DNA of 64,000 bases from Roseinatronobacter alkalisoli (lineage in GTDB: Bacteria > Pseudomonadota > Alphaproteobacteria > Rhodobacterales > Rhodobacteraceae), in NCBI RefSeq assembly GCF_028745735.1, contig NZ_JAQZSM010000013.1, positions 55,861 through 119,860 on the forward strand. Direction: 5' to 3'. Every line of letters starts with the position of its first letter. Position 1 is the first letter of the stretch. The notes beneath the pieces are model-generated. The model saw only the letters and a program-made list of their open reading frames with translations, was not told where the DNA came from and searched no databases. The position numbers and the translations under genes are program-made. Positions 41,601-50,698 of this stretch are shown here, in pieces.

Positions 41601-44498
41601 CTATTCCGCAGCGGGCAGGATACGGCGCGAAAGTGCTGCCTGCGCCTGATATTCTTCCTGCCATTCGCTGGGACCGTTCGACGGGCTGATCTGCACTGCC
41701 GTCACCTTGTATTCCGGGCAGTTGGTGGCCCAGTCGGAATAATCAGTGGTGATGACATTCGCCTGCGTCACAGGGTGGTGGAACGTGGTGTAAACCACAC
41801 CCGGACTGACACGGTCGGTCAATGTGGCGCGCAGCGTGGTTTCCCCCGACCGGCTGGCCAGTTTCACCCAGTCGCCCTGATTGATGCCGCGTTGTTCCGC
41901 ATCATGGGGGTGGATTTCCAGCAGATCCTCATCATGCCAGACCACATTATCCGTGCGCCGCGTCTGCGCGCCCACGTTGTATTGCGACAGAATGCGCCCC
42001 GTGGTCAGCAGCAACGGGAAGCGCGGTCCGGTCTTTTCATCGGTCGCCACGTATTCGGTGACAATGAACCGCCCCTTGCCGCGCACGAATCCGTCCACAT
42101 GCATAAGCGGCGTGCCCTCTGGGTTTGCGTCATTGCAGGGCCATTGCACCGACCCTTTTTCTTCCAGCGTCGCGTAATCCACGCCCGCAAAACTGGGCGT
42201 TGTCAGGGCGATTTCATCCATGATCTGGCTGGGATGGGTATAGCGCCAGTTCGCGCCCATCGCATTGGCCAGAAGTTGGGTGACTTCCCAGTCGGCATAG
42301 CCATTGCGCGGTGCCATTACCTGACGCACGCGGTTGATGCGCCGTTCGGCATTGGTGAATGTGCCGTCCTTTTCAAGGAAGGTCGAACCGGGCAGGAACA
42401 CATGCGCGTAATTGGCAGTTTCATTCAGGAACAGGTCATGGACAATGACACATTCCATCGCCGCAAGCCCTGCGGCCACATGTTTGGTGTCCGGGTCCGA
42501 TTGCAGGATATCTTCGCCCTGACAATACAGGCCCTTGAACTGCCCGGCTACAGCAGCATCCAGCATGTTGGGAATGCGCAGGCCCGGCTCCGGGTCAATT
42601 TCCACACCCCAGGCCTGTTCGAAAATGGCGCGGACTTCAGGCAGTTTGACATGGCGGTAGCCCGGCAATTCATGGGGGAATGACCCCATGTCGCATGACC
42701 CCTGCACATTGTTCTGGCCACGCAGCGGGTTCACGCCCACGCCGCGCCGCCCGACATTGCCGGTCAGCATGGCCAGGTTGGCAATCCCCATGACTGTGGT
42801 GGACCCCTGAGAGTGTTCAGTCACACCCAGCCCGTAATAGATGGCCCCGTTGCCGCCTGTGGCGAACAACCGGGCCGCCGCGCGCAATTCTGCGGCCGGA
42901 ACGCCCGTCAACAATTCGCTTGCTTCGGGGCTGTGGCGCGGGTCGGATACGAATTCGGCGTAATGCTGGAATTCATCCCAGTCGCAACGGGTGCGGATGA
43001 AGTCCTCATTCATCAGCCCCTCGGTCACAATGACATGCGCCATCGCGGTCACCACCGCCACGTTCGTCCCCGGCCGCAATGCCAGATGATGCGCGGCCTT
43101 GTAATGCGGGCCTTGCACGGTTTCAGTACGACGCGGGTCCACGACAATCAGCTTGGCGCCCGCGCGCAGGCGCTTCTTCATGCGGCTGGCAAAAACCGGG
43201 TGGCCCGCATGCGGGTTCGCACCGATGACCATGATCACATCGGCCTGTTCCACGCTGTCGAAATCCTGCGTGCCCGCGCTGGTCCCGAAGGTCTGGCCCA
43301 GTCCATAGCCGGTGGGTGAATGGCACACCCGCGCACAAGTGTCGGTATTGTTGTTGCCAAACACCGCGCGGGTCAGTTTCTGCACCAGATAGGTTTCTTC
43401 ATTGGTACAGCGGCTGGAGGTGATAACCCCCACAGATTTGCGCCCGTATTCCGCCTGAATGCCGCGCATTTTAGCAGCGGCAAAAGACAGCGCCTCTTCC
43501 CAGCTGACTTCGCGCCAGGGCTGGTCAATGCTGTCACGGATCATCGGGTTCAGAATGCGGTCCTTGTGGTTGGCATAACCATAGGCGAAACGCCCCTTCA
43601 CGCAGCTATGGCCGCGATTGGCCTTGCCGTGTTTATAGGGCACCATGCGCACCAGTTCATCGCCATTCAGTTCTGCCTTGAACGAACAGCCAACCCCGCA
43701 ATAGGCGCAGGTTGTGATAACCGACCGCGTGGGCGTGCCCAGTTCGATCACCGATTTTTCCTGCAATGTTGCTGTCGGGCAGGCCTGCACACAGGCCCCG
43801 CAGGACACACAATCAGACGCCAGCGCGGTGTCACTTTTCGCACCAAAGGACACGCGGCTGTCAAACCCACGTCCCTCAATCGTCAGCGCGAATGTCCCCT
43901 GCACTTCTTCGCAGGCGCGCACGCAACGTGAACAGACGATGCATTTCGCCGGGTCATAGGTGAAATACGGGTTGCTGTCATCCTTGGGCAGCCATTCGGG
44001 ATTCGCCTCGCCACTGGTATTGCGCGGTGCAAAATGATTGGCCAGACCGGCACCTTCAGGTGCCTGATAGCGCACATCGCGCAAACCCACGACGCCTGCC
44101 ATATCCTGCAATTCGCAATCGCCATTGGCAGCACAGGTCAGGCAATCCAGCGGGTGGTCACTGATATACAGCTCCATCACACCGCGGCGCAGCTTGCGCA
44201 GTTTTTCATTCCGGGTGTGCACGACCATGCCCGGCGCAACCGGCGTTGTGCAGGACGCGGGCGTGCCGCGCCGCCCTTCGATTTCCACAACGCACAGACG
44301 GCATGACCCGAAAGCTTCAACGCTGTCCGTTGCGCATAGCTTGGGAATGGACAATCCCGCCAATGCCGCCGCGCGCATTACGGATGTACCTTCAGGTACG
44401 GTCACCTCGAACCCGTCAATCTGCAATGTTACCGGCGCACCCTCGCGCGCAGGGGTGCCCAGATCACGGTCATCGGATGGAATGACAAAATCCTTCAT
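41601..44498 (-). CDS. fdsA: NAD-dependent formate dehydrogenase, molybdenum catalytic subunit alpha
   Basis: 965 aa. The N-terminal NuoG-like iron-sulfur region has a [2Fe-2S] site (Cys55, 66, 69, 83), a His115/Cys119/122/128 cluster, and two ferredoxin-type clusters (Cys186-196 and 230-240). The formate dehydrogenase domain then has a further [4Fe-4S] site (Cys264, 267, 271, 299). The molybdenum ligand is Cys392 in CARVCHSPTGYG, so it is a Cys, not a selenocysteine, enzyme. It oxidises formate to CO2 with NAD+ in the cytoplasm with FdsB and FdsG. The start at 44498 gives the family N-terminus; 91 bp separate it from fdsB. Confidence 0.95.
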   Translation of the reverse strand: MKDFVIPSDDRDLGTPAREGAPVTLQIDGFEVTVPEGTSVMRAAALAGLSIPKLCATDSVEAFGSCRLCVVEIEGRRGTPASCTTPVAPGMVVHTRNEKLRKLRRGVMELYISDHPLDCLTCAANGDCELQDMAGVVGLRDVRYQAPEGAGLANHFAPRNTSGEANPEWLPKDDSNPYFTYDPAKCIVCSRCVRACEEVQGTFALTIEGRGFDSRVSFGAKSDTALASDCVSCGACVQACPTATLQEKSVIELGTPTRSVITTCAYCGVGCSFKAELNGDELVRMVPYKHGKANRGHSCVKGRFAYGYANHKDRILNPMIRDSIDQPWREVSWEEALSFAAAKMRGIQAEYGRKSVGVITSSRCTNEETYLVQKLTRAVFGNNNTDTCARVCHSPTGYGLGQTFGTSAGTQDFDSVEQADVIMVIGANPHAGHPVFASRMKKRLRAGAKLIVVDPRRTETVQGPHYKAAHHLALRPGTNVAVVTAMAHVIVTEGLMNEDFIRTRCDWDEFQHYAEFVSDPRHSPEASELLTGVPAAELRAAARLFATGGNGAIYYGLGVTEHSQGSTTVMGIANLAMLTGNVGRRGVGVNPLRGQNNVQGSCDMGSFPHELPGYRHVKLPEVRAIFEQAWGVEIDPEPGLRIPNMLDAAVAGQFKGLYCQGEDILQSDPDTKHVAAGLAAMECVIVHDLFLNETANYAHVFLPGSTFLEKDGTFTNAERRINRVRQVMAPRNGYADWEVTQLLANAMGANWRYTHPSQIMDEIALTTPSFAGVDYATLEEKGSVQWPCNDANPEGTPLMHVDGFVRGKGRFIVTEYVATDEKTGPRFPLLLTTGRILSQYNVGAQTRRTDNVVWHDEDLLEIHPHDAEQRGINQGDWVKLASRSGETTLRATLTDRVSPGVVYTTFHHPVTQANVITTDYSDWATNCPEYKVTAVQISPSNGPSEWQEEYQAQAALSRRILPAAE

Positions 44499-44589
44499 GC
44501 GCAAACTCTCTGCTTCATCTTGCTGCAAATATTCTGGGGGGTATGGGGGACGACGCGCATGGCGCGGCGCAATATGGCGGCTGAAACAT

Positions 44590-46110
44590 TCATTCCGCAG
44601 CCTCCTTCATGCGCGCGAAATCATCGGGGAAATGGGTCAGCGCGGACATCACCGGGAAAGGCGTGAAGCCCCCCAGTGCACAAAGCGATCCGTCCTTCAT
44701 GGTTTCGCACAGGTCTGTCAGCAACGGGATAGCCGCCCCGTCACCTGCCGCGATCCGGTCGATGGTTTCGACGCCGCGCACAGCACCAATCCGGCAGGGC
44801 GTGCATTTGCCGCAGCTTTCCACAGCGCAGAATTCCATTGCAAAGCGCGCCATGCGCAGCATGTCGGCGCTGTCATCGAACACCACCAACCCCGCATGGC
44901 CGATCAGCCCGCCTGCGGCGTCGAATTCTTCATAGCCCAATGCGGTGTCGAATTTCGACACGGGCATATAGGCCCCCAGCGGGCCGCCTACCTGCACTGC
45001 CTTGACGGGCCTGCCGCTGGCCGTGCCGCCTGCGATGTCATTGACCACTGTGCCCAGGGGCATGCCAAACGCCGTTTCAAACAACCCGCCGCGCGCGACA
45101 TTGCCCGCGATCTGCAAGGTCACTGTGCCGCGCGACCGGCCCTGCCCGAAATCCGCATAGAACTGAGCGCCTTTTTCAAAAATCACCGGCACTGTGGCCA
45201 GTGATATTACGTTATTGACCACAGTGGGCTGGCCCAGGAACCCTTCCAGCGCCGGAAGGGGTGGTTTCGCGCGCACCACGCCGCGCTTGCCCTCCAGTGA
45301 ATTCAGCAGGCTGGTTTCTTCACCGCAGACATAGGCCCCGGCCCCTTTGCGGATCTCCATGTCGAACGCGCGGCCCGACCCCAGCACATCTGGCCCCAGC
45401 ACACCGGCTGCTCGCGCAATTTCCACTGCGCGGGTCATCACCGAAATCGCGTCAGGGTATTCCGAACGCAGATAAACATAGCCGCGTGTGGCCCCCACGC
45501 CCAGACCCGCGATCGCCATCCCTTCTATCAGGGTAAAAGGATCGCCTTCCATGATCATGCGGTCGGCAAATGTGCCGCTGTCGCCTTCATCTGCGTTGCA
45601 GACAATATACTTCTGCGCCGCCTGCGCGCCCAGCACTGTGTTCCACTTTATGCCTGTGGGGAAACCCGCGCCGCCACGCCCGCGCAGGCCGGATTTGGTG
45701 ACTTCATCCACAATATCCGCGCCCGTCATGGCAATGGCCCGGCGCAAACCCGCAAGCCCGCCATGCGCCTGATAATCGCCCAGCGACAGCGGGTCGATGA
45801 TGCCGCAGCGCGCGAATGTCAGGCGGGTCTGGTTGCGCATCCAGTCCAGTTCATCAACCGGGCCAAGCGCCTTGGGGGAGGAGCCATCAAGGATCGCATC
45901 CGCATCCCCCGGGGTGGCGGGGCCAAAGCCGTGGCGCACACCGTCAATCTCGACCTCGACCAGCGGTTCCAGCCAGATCATGCCACGGGTGCCGTTGCGC
46001 ACCAGTTCAACCGTCAGCCCGCGCGCGCGCGCCTGTTGCGTGATTGCGGCGGCGACGTCATCGGCACCAAGGGCGAGGGCTGCACTATCTGCAGGGACAA
46101 ATATTTTCAT
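44590..46110 (-). CDS. fdsB: Formate dehydrogenase subunit beta (NuoF-like)
   Basis: 506 aa. An N-terminal thioredoxin-like domain (about 1-120) is followed by a NuoF-like part. The FMN site is GLRGRGGAGFPTGIKW, the NADH site region is GAGAYVCGEETSLLNSLEGKRG, and the [4Fe-4S] ligands are in ESCGKCTPCRIG with a later Cys. It passes electrons from FdsA to NAD+. The start at 46110 (MKIFVPADSAALAL) overlaps the fdsG stop (ATGA); a frame extending to 46338 reads through fdsG and is rejected. Confidence 0.94.
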   Translation of the reverse strand: MKIFVPADSAALALGADDVAAAITQQARARGLTVELVRNGTRGMIWLEPLVEVEIDGVRHGFGPATPGDADAILDGSSPKALGPVDELDWMRNQTRLTFARCGIIDPLSLGDYQAHGGLAGLRRAIAMTGADIVDEVTKSGLRGRGGAGFPTGIKWNTVLGAQAAQKYIVCNADEGDSGTFADRMIMEGDPFTLIEGMAIAGLGVGATRGYVYLRSEYPDAISVMTRAVEIARAAGVLGPDVLGSGRAFDMEIRKGAGAYVCGEETSLLNSLEGKRGVVRAKPPLPALEGFLGQPTVVNNVISLATVPVIFEKGAQFYADFGQGRSRGTVTLQIAGNVARGGLFETAFGMPLGTVVNDIAGGTASGRPVKAVQVGGPLGAYMPVSKFDTALGYEEFDAAGGLIGHAGLVVFDDSADMLRMARFAMEFCAVESCGKCTPCRIGAVRGVETIDRIAAGDGAAIPLLTDLCETMKDGSLCALGGFTPFPVMSALTHFPDDFARMKEAAE

Positions 46111-46583
46111 GCGCCCGCCTCCGCCAGAACCGCGTCCATGCGCGCGGTATCCACACGGCCCAGAACGCGCCCGTCCACCATGACAGCCGGACCACAGGCA
46201 CACAGGCCCAGGCAGTAAACCGGTTCCACCGTCACCGCGCCATTTGCCGTGGTGCCATGCCAGTCCAGCCCCAGCTTGCGCAGGGTGGATTCGGCCAGCG
46301 CATTGCCGCCCACTGCCTGACAGGCTTCGGCGCGGCAAATCTTCAGCACATGCCGCCCGGCGGGGTTTTCACGGAAATCATGATAAAAACTTATAACCCC
46401 ATGCAATTCCGCGCGGGAAATGTTCAGCGCCTCTGTAATCAGGGGGCTGGCAGCTGCGGGAATATGCCCGAATGCATCCTGAAACGCATGCAGGATCGGC
46501 AGAAGCGGCCCTTCAAGATGCAGATGCTGCGCGATGATCGCACGCATGTCATCGGTCTCGGTGGCTGGCGCGGAAAGGGTCAT
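46107..46583 (-). CDS. fdsG: Formate dehydrogenase subunit gamma (NuoE-like)
   Basis: 158 aa. The NuoE-like thioredoxin fold binds one [2Fe-2S] cluster; ligands are visible as CRAEAC (about residue 85) and CLGLC (about 126). The start at 46583 is preferred over 46595 because GAGG lies six bases upstream. It is the first gene of fdsGBA-fdhD-fdsD, following the LysR gene with a 90-bp A+T-rich control region. Confidence 0.93.
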   Translation of the reverse strand: MTLSAPATETDDMRAIIAQHLHLEGPLLPILHAFQDAFGHIPAAASPLITEALNISRAELHGVISFYHDFRENPAGRHVLKICRAEACQAVGGNALAESTLRKLGLDWHGTTANGAVTVEPVYCLGLCACGPAVMVDGRVLGRVDTARMDAVLAEAGA

Positions 46584-46650
46584 GGCTGGCCTCATTGGGT
46601 GTTTATCCCATCAGACCATGAATTATCATTTGAAATCAATATTCATTATT

Positions 46651-46683
46651 GGTTGATTGATAGGCAGCGGCTATCAATCAACC
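46651..46683. promoter_or_regulatory. 13-bp perfect inverted repeat upstream of fdsG
   Basis: GGTTGATTGATAG (46651-46663) and CTATCAATCAACC (46671-46683) flank a 7-nt spacer and overlap the lysR stop codon. It lies about 70-100 bp before fdsG, where LysR-type activators bind, but could also form a transcript hairpin at the end of lysR. No T-run follows on the minus strand. Confidence 0.6.
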
Positions 46684-47567
46684 GTCGATAATTGGCGTGC
46701 CGCACGCAGTAGCGCTTCCAGAACGGGGGTATGCGGCTCGCGCCATGGAGCGACAAGCCCCACGACATGGGGCACCGCATCCCCCTGAAGCGGAATTGTG
46801 CGGACCGCCTTGCCGCTGGCCAGAAACCGCGCGCTGTCTTCGGGCAGGACGGTCATCCAGCCGCCTTCGGCAACCATGGCCATCAGCACCACGGTTGAAT
46901 TCGCCTCCACCCAGGTTTCGGGGGTTACATTCGCATCGGCAAAATTGCGGTTGATGATCCGGCGGTTCTGCATGTCAGGCGTCAACAGGCAAAGGCGTTC
47001 ACCCTGCAATTCATCCCAACCCACAGCATCACGCGCGGCAAAAGGCGATTCCGCGCCACAGACCAGCAGATACCGTTCTTCATACAGCGGTTCCGTACTG
47101 ACACGGCCCATGGGTTCATTGTCCAGATAGGAAATACCCGCATCAATATCCAGATTGTCCAGCATCGACAAAATCTCGATCGAGGTGCGCGACAGGATGG
47201 TCAGGCGCACATTGGGGTTTTTCTCGCAGAATGTCGCGGCCAGCCGTGCGGCCCATGTCAATGCCGTGGGAATGACCGCAATGCGCAGCCGCCCAGACAA
47301 CCCATGACGCTTGAAGCGCATTTCTTCCTTAAGCTGGCGGCTGTCACCGACAATGCGCCGCGCCCAGACCAGCGCTGTCTGCCCTTCGGGCGTTAGCCCG
47401 CCATAACGCGAGCCGCGGAAAATAAGCTGCACGCCAAGCTGTTCTTCCAACTGCTTGATGCCATTGGACAGCGACGGCTGGGTTATGCCCAGACTGGTGG
47501 CCGCGCGGCCAAAATGCCCTTCGCGTGCGACGGCAATGAACATTTCCAGTTTATCCAGCATCGGCAT
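46674..47567 (-). CDS. LysR-family regulator, probable activator of the fds operon
   Basis: 297 aa. The N-terminal helix-turn-helix is FIAVAREGHFGRAATSLGITQPSLSNGIKQLEEQLG; the effector-binding domain follows (RLRIAVIPTALTWAARLAATF). It lies immediately before fdsG on the same strand, the position of the regulator FdsR in other bacteria, with an inverted repeat at its 3' end. It therefore probably controls formate dehydrogenase in response to formate or a related metabolite. ATG codons at 47567 and 47561 are both possible starts. It is 33 bp downstream of the sensor-kinase gene. Confidence 0.88.
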   Translation of the reverse strand: MPMLDKLEMFIAVAREGHFGRAATSLGITQPSLSNGIKQLEEQLGVQLIFRGSRYGGLTPEGQTALVWARRIVGDSRQLKEEMRFKRHGLSGRLRIAVIPTALTWAARLAATFCEKNPNVRLTILSRTSIEILSMLDNLDIDAGISYLDNEPMGRVSTEPLYEERYLLVCGAESPFAARDAVGWDELQGERLCLLTPDMQNRRIINRNFADANVTPETWVEANSTVVLMAMVAEGGWMTVLPEDSARFLASGKAVRTIPLQGDAVPHVVGLVAPWREPHTPVLEALLRAARQLSTVD

Positions 47568-47600
47568 GCGTCCTGTACAAGGCTGCCCGGCCCGGTGGGG

Positions 47601-48755
47601 TCAGGCAATCTGTTGTGTCACGCCTTGTTCCTTGGCAGGGGAACCGGCGTTGGTCAGGGGCGATTCCGCAGGATCGCTGTCAGGCACTGTAAAACGCAGG
47701 CGTGCCAGTGTGCCGCTGCTGGAATCCGCGTGGCAAAGCGACAATTCGCCATCCAGCGCCTTGGCGAACTGGGTTGCCACCGTCAACCCCAGACTGCTGG
47801 ATTTTGCCAGTTCGAACCCTGTCGGCAGCCCCGGCCCATTATCGCGCATTTCCAGAACGGCCGCGATTCGCCCCTCGTTATCAGCAGGTTCCGCAGTCAG
47901 CGAAACCTCTATCACAGTTTTGCCGTCGTGGGATGTTCCATGTTTGATGGAATTCATCATCAGTTCGCTGGCAATCAGCCCCAAAGGGACTGCCGCATTG
48001 TTCAGAACGCGCAGCGGTGCGGCATTGATCGTCAGCGCGACCGGGGTCCCTTCTTTTGCGACGGCAAGCGTGTCCTGCAGCACGTCGCGCAGATATTCCG
48101 CCACATTGACCGACTGCGCATCAACCGAATGCAACCTGCGCTGAAGGCGTGAAATCGACGTGATCCGCGCCTCCGAGGCGGCGAGCGCGCGCCGCGCTTC
48201 CGCATCACTCGTCTGCGCGGTCTGAAGTCGCAGCAACGCGGCAATTGTGCCCAGATTGTTCGAAACGCGGTGCTGCAGTTCAGAAAACATCAATGTGCGC
48301 GACTGAGCCAATTCATCTGCCTTCCTGCGCGACAGGGATAGTTCCCGCAAGGCCCGGACAGCCGCCGCGATGATCAGCACATTCGTGGCGGTGATCAGCA
48401 CATAGAAACCAAGCGCAAGAATCACGCCACTGTTCAGGCTGAACGCACCCACAGGCGCAATGAACCAGTACCACGCAATGACGCCGCATATGCCGACCAC
48501 AGCAATACCACACCGGATGGACGCAAAAAACAGCGCCAGCATGACTGCAGGAAAAAACGTCAGAAACGGAAAACCGGGCGGCAGCACATTATCCAACGCG
48601 AACCGCAGAAATGTTGCCACAATTACGGCCGATGCGCCGAAAACCAGTTCGAACTGCCAGCTACGCTGCGCAATTAATGTGGCACTCAGCCCGTTCATCA
48701 ACCGGCTGAAATGCCTGCGATATCCAAATTTTTCTGACCTGGTCGCGGGGTTCAA
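47601..48755 (-). CDS. DUF4118 membrane sensor histidine kinase (HisKA_2/HWE type)
   Basis: 384 aa. Three to four transmembrane helices in about residues 35-135 form a KdpD-like DUF4118 domain. Then comes a short coiled region (LRELSLSRRKADELAQSR) and the H-box ELQHRVSNNLGTIAALLRLQ with phospho-acceptor His162. A HATPase follows with the N-box SELMMNSIKHG and DNGPGLPTGFE. There is no receiver domain and no response-regulator gene next to it, so it is an orphan kinase. It lies 33 bp upstream of the lysR-fds genes on the same strand and could be co-transcribed; a link to formate is inference. Confidence 0.85.
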   Translation of the reverse strand: MNPATRSEKFGYRRHFSRLMNGLSATLIAQRSWQFELVFGASAVIVATFLRFALDNVLPPGFPFLTFFPAVMLALFFASIRCGIAVVGICGVIAWYWFIAPVGAFSLNSGVILALGFYVLITATNVLIIAAAVRALRELSLSRRKADELAQSRTLMFSELQHRVSNNLGTIAALLRLQTAQTSDAEARRALAASEARITSISRLQRRLHSVDAQSVNVAEYLRDVLQDTLAVAKEGTPVALTINAAPLRVLNNAAVPLGLIASELMMNSIKHGTSHDGKTVIEVSLTAEPADNEGRIAAVLEMRDNGPGLPTGFELAKSSSLGLTVATQFAKALDGELSLCHADSSSGTLARLRFTVPDSDPAESPLTNAGSPAKEQGVTQQIA

Positions 48756-49026
48756 ATGGCGTCCTGTTCGCGCTATGATTGTAATTCAACTTAGCAACCA
48801 CCGCTTAAGGTAGTGGAGCACCCCATCAGGAATTGCGTATATCCGGTCAGGAAGCAAGCCTATTGTTCTACAAGCAAGCGCCTTGGGCAGGTTGACCATG
48901 CGGCAAGTTGCTTCGCGTGCGGGATTGTTGCTTCCGGTAGCGCGGGGCAGGTCTGGCGGAACGGCAAGGCAGGTTGTCTTATGGTGTCGGAGGGGGGGCG
49001 GAGTTCCGTAGGCCGCCGCGGCATCG
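48756..49026. other. Non-coding gap between sensor kinase and DUF1612-like gene
   Basis: 271 bp. I see no conserved frame, tRNA or clear terminator. Small plus-strand frames here lack ribosome binding sites. The region must hold the sensor-kinase promoter; no good box was identified. Confidence 0.4.
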
Positions 49027-50079
49027 TCACACCATGGCCCGCCACATCCGGAAACGCCCCTGCCCCGTCATTTCGCGGATCAGGCCGTTATCTTCCATCC
49101 ATGCAAGATTGCGTTGCACCGCGGCGCGGCTGGCCCCTGTCAGGAATTCCGCCATGGGCGCAGACAGAAGCGGCCAATCCGCCATCGCGCGCCGCAAGGC
49201 AGGGGGGGTGCGCCCCGACAGTCGCGCCATTGCCGTTTCCGCACGTGCATCCCATGCGTCGATCTGGTCCAGATGGCGCAGCGCAGTCAGCAGTGCTGCG
49301 TCCATTCCGTCGTACCAGCGTTTTAGCCGCGCATCGGGGGTGCCATTGGCGCGCAATCCCACTGCGCCCCCCATGGCCATCGGCGCAAAAACCGCGCCCT
49401 GCCCTTCGCTGGCGGCAATGCGCGCAGCGGTCACTGCGGCTTCCAGCCCGTCGCCCTGATGCACCAGTCCGGCCAGTGCCCACAGATGATACCCCATGCA
49501 CGCCCGTGTCACCGGATGCAGATGCGCGGCTGATTTCATCAACTGTTCCCACGCGCCTGCGCGTTCGGTGAACAGTCCTGCTGCATCATCCGTGGTCACT
49601 GCATCATGGCGGCCAAGGAATTCCGGCAGGCCCGCCTCTGGTCCCGGCCCGCCACCCAGCCGCCGCACAGCCCAGCCAAGGCGGGCCAAAGCCTGCGTAT
49701 CATCCTGCACGCCGGAAACCCGCAGCGCGACCCAGAGCGCCAGCCTGTCTGGGGCAACCCGGCCACCATTGATCCAGCTTAAATCCGCAGCTTCCATCAG
49801 GGCCAGCCGCTGCCGCCACCCGGCCGGGCCGCGTTTCAGGCGTTCATCCAGCGCCCCCAGCCGCCCTGCAACGCGCGCCAGCCGCGCAGCATGTCCGGCT
49901 TCGGCGCGGGTCCATTCATCAAGGACCGACGCTTCGGTCGGTTCCTGCGCGGGGCCAGGTGGCAGGAAAGCGGGTTCATCTTCGGGGGGGCCGGGCAGAA
50001 ACCACAGATCATCCGTCGTCCCGTCGCGGTCATAAGGGCCGCTGAGGTCATCCAGCGAAGCAGATGGAATTTTCTTCAT
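49027..50079 (-). CDS. RHE_PE00001/DUF1612-like protein with C-terminal helix-turn-helix
   Basis: 350 aa, function unknown. The middle (about residues 55-130: EWTRAEAGHAARLARVAGRLGALDERL and later ALMEAADLSWINGG) and the C-terminus resemble the RHE_PE00001 family of rhizobia and rhodobacters. The C-terminal helix-turn-helix (FLTGASRAAVQRNLAWMEDNGLI) is followed by TGQGRFRMWRA, the family's wing-like ending. The Pro/Asp-rich N-terminus is probably disordered. It is probably a DNA-binding protein; an inverted repeat four bases upstream of its start codon is a candidate autoregulatory site. No operon partner is evident. Confidence 0.65.
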   Translation of the reverse strand: MKKIPSASLDDLSGPYDRDGTTDDLWFLPGPPEDEPAFLPPGPAQEPTEASVLDEWTRAEAGHAARLARVAGRLGALDERLKRGPAGWRQRLALMEAADLSWINGGRVAPDRLALWVALRVSGVQDDTQALARLGWAVRRLGGGPGPEAGLPEFLGRHDAVTTDDAAGLFTERAGAWEQLMKSAAHLHPVTRACMGYHLWALAGLVHQGDGLEAAVTAARIAASEGQGAVFAPMAMGGAVGLRANGTPDARLKRWYDGMDAALLTALRHLDQIDAWDARAETAMARLSGRTPPALRRAMADWPLLSAPMAEFLTGASRAAVQRNLAWMEDNGLIREMTGQGRFRMWRAMV

Positions 50080-50083
50080 ATGC

Positions 50084-50103
50084 GCAAAATACTGCGATTT
50101 TGC
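50084..50103. promoter_or_regulatory. Inverted repeat at the start of the DUF1612-like gene
   Basis: GCAAAAT (50084-50090), a 6-nt spacer, and ATTTTGC (50097-50103) make a perfect 7-bp dyad ending five bases before the start codon. A protein bound there would cover the translation and promoter region. It contrasts with its G+C-rich surroundings. Confidence 0.55.
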
Positions 50104-50164
50104 AAACCGATCAAGGAAATTCAGGGATGTTCATGTGATGCAATATGCGTATGGACAGCGCCAA

Positions 50165-50189
50165 GAAAACGGGCCGCAAATGCGGCCCG
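50165..50189 (-). terminator. Intrinsic terminator of the small secreted-protein gene
   Basis: CGGGCCGCA and TGCGGCCCG (50170-50189, 2-nt centre) form a 9-bp stem, followed on the minus strand by GTTTTC. It lies 23 bp past the stop codon of the gene at 50213. Confidence 0.8.
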
Positions 50190-50212
50190 CCTGATGATTT
50201 TCAGCGCGCGTC

Positions 50213-50698
50213 CTAATCCAGCCGCGCAACCACGCCTTCCGCAAAAGCGGTGATCAGCGTCTGATAGGCGAGTTCGGCTTCAACACTTTCAAACAGCAGC
50301 GGTTCGCCGTATTCGTCAACAGCGGTCACACCTGAAAGCGAAACGCTCAGTTCGTAGGAATTGAAATTGCTGTTATCGGTTTCATCAGTCACATTGACCT
50401 GACCGACCAGAACCGACTGCTCCAGATCGAAGCTGCGTTCAAACGCGCTGGCCAGTGCGACTTCTTCCAGCCGCACAGAAATTTTGGCGCCTTCATCGTC
50501 GATGCGGTCCACGATCAGGGCAAGTATTGCGTTCTCCAGGTCATCAGTGATTGATGCCCAGAACAATGCAGCTTCTTCATTGCCGATCGCTGTAATATCG
50601 GCTGCGACCGTGACTTCGGACACTTTTTCAACGCTGGCCAGCGCAGTGCTGGACGCCAGTGCGAACAAGGCAGGGGCAAGAATACCGGAAAGTCTCAT
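50213..50698 (-). CDS. Small secreted/periplasmic protein of unknown function
   Basis: 161 aa. A clear signal peptide (MRLSGILAPALFALASSTALA, then SVEKVSE) indicates export. The mature part is acidic, with alternating beta-like segments (KISVRLEEVALAS, SYELSVSLSGVTAV) and no Cys. The ending LAYQTLITAFAEGVVARLD is amphipathic. It has a good AAGGAAATGG-type site upstream of 50698 and its own terminator, so it is a single-gene transcription unit. I do not recognise the family. Confidence 0.7.
   Translation of the reverse strand: MRLSGILAPALFALASSTALASVEKVSEVTVAADITAIGNEEAALFWASITDDLENAILALIVDRIDDEGAKISVRLEEVALASAFERSFDLEQSVLVGQVNVTDETDNSNFNSYELSVSLSGVTAVDEYGEPLLFESVEAELAYQTLITAFAEGVVARLD

Noticed and set aside
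41517..42683. 388-codon plus-strand open frame
   Set aside because: Antisense to fdsA, whose cofactor ligands are all intact on the other strand.
46111..46338. N-terminal extension of fdsB
   Set aside because: It lies within fdsG in another frame and has a Gly/Ser/Arg-rich composition; the start at 46110 matches the family and overlaps the fdsG stop.
48756..49026. Possible small RNA in the gap after the sensor kinase
   Set aside because: There are some imperfect GC-rich stems, but no promoter/terminator pair delimits a transcript.
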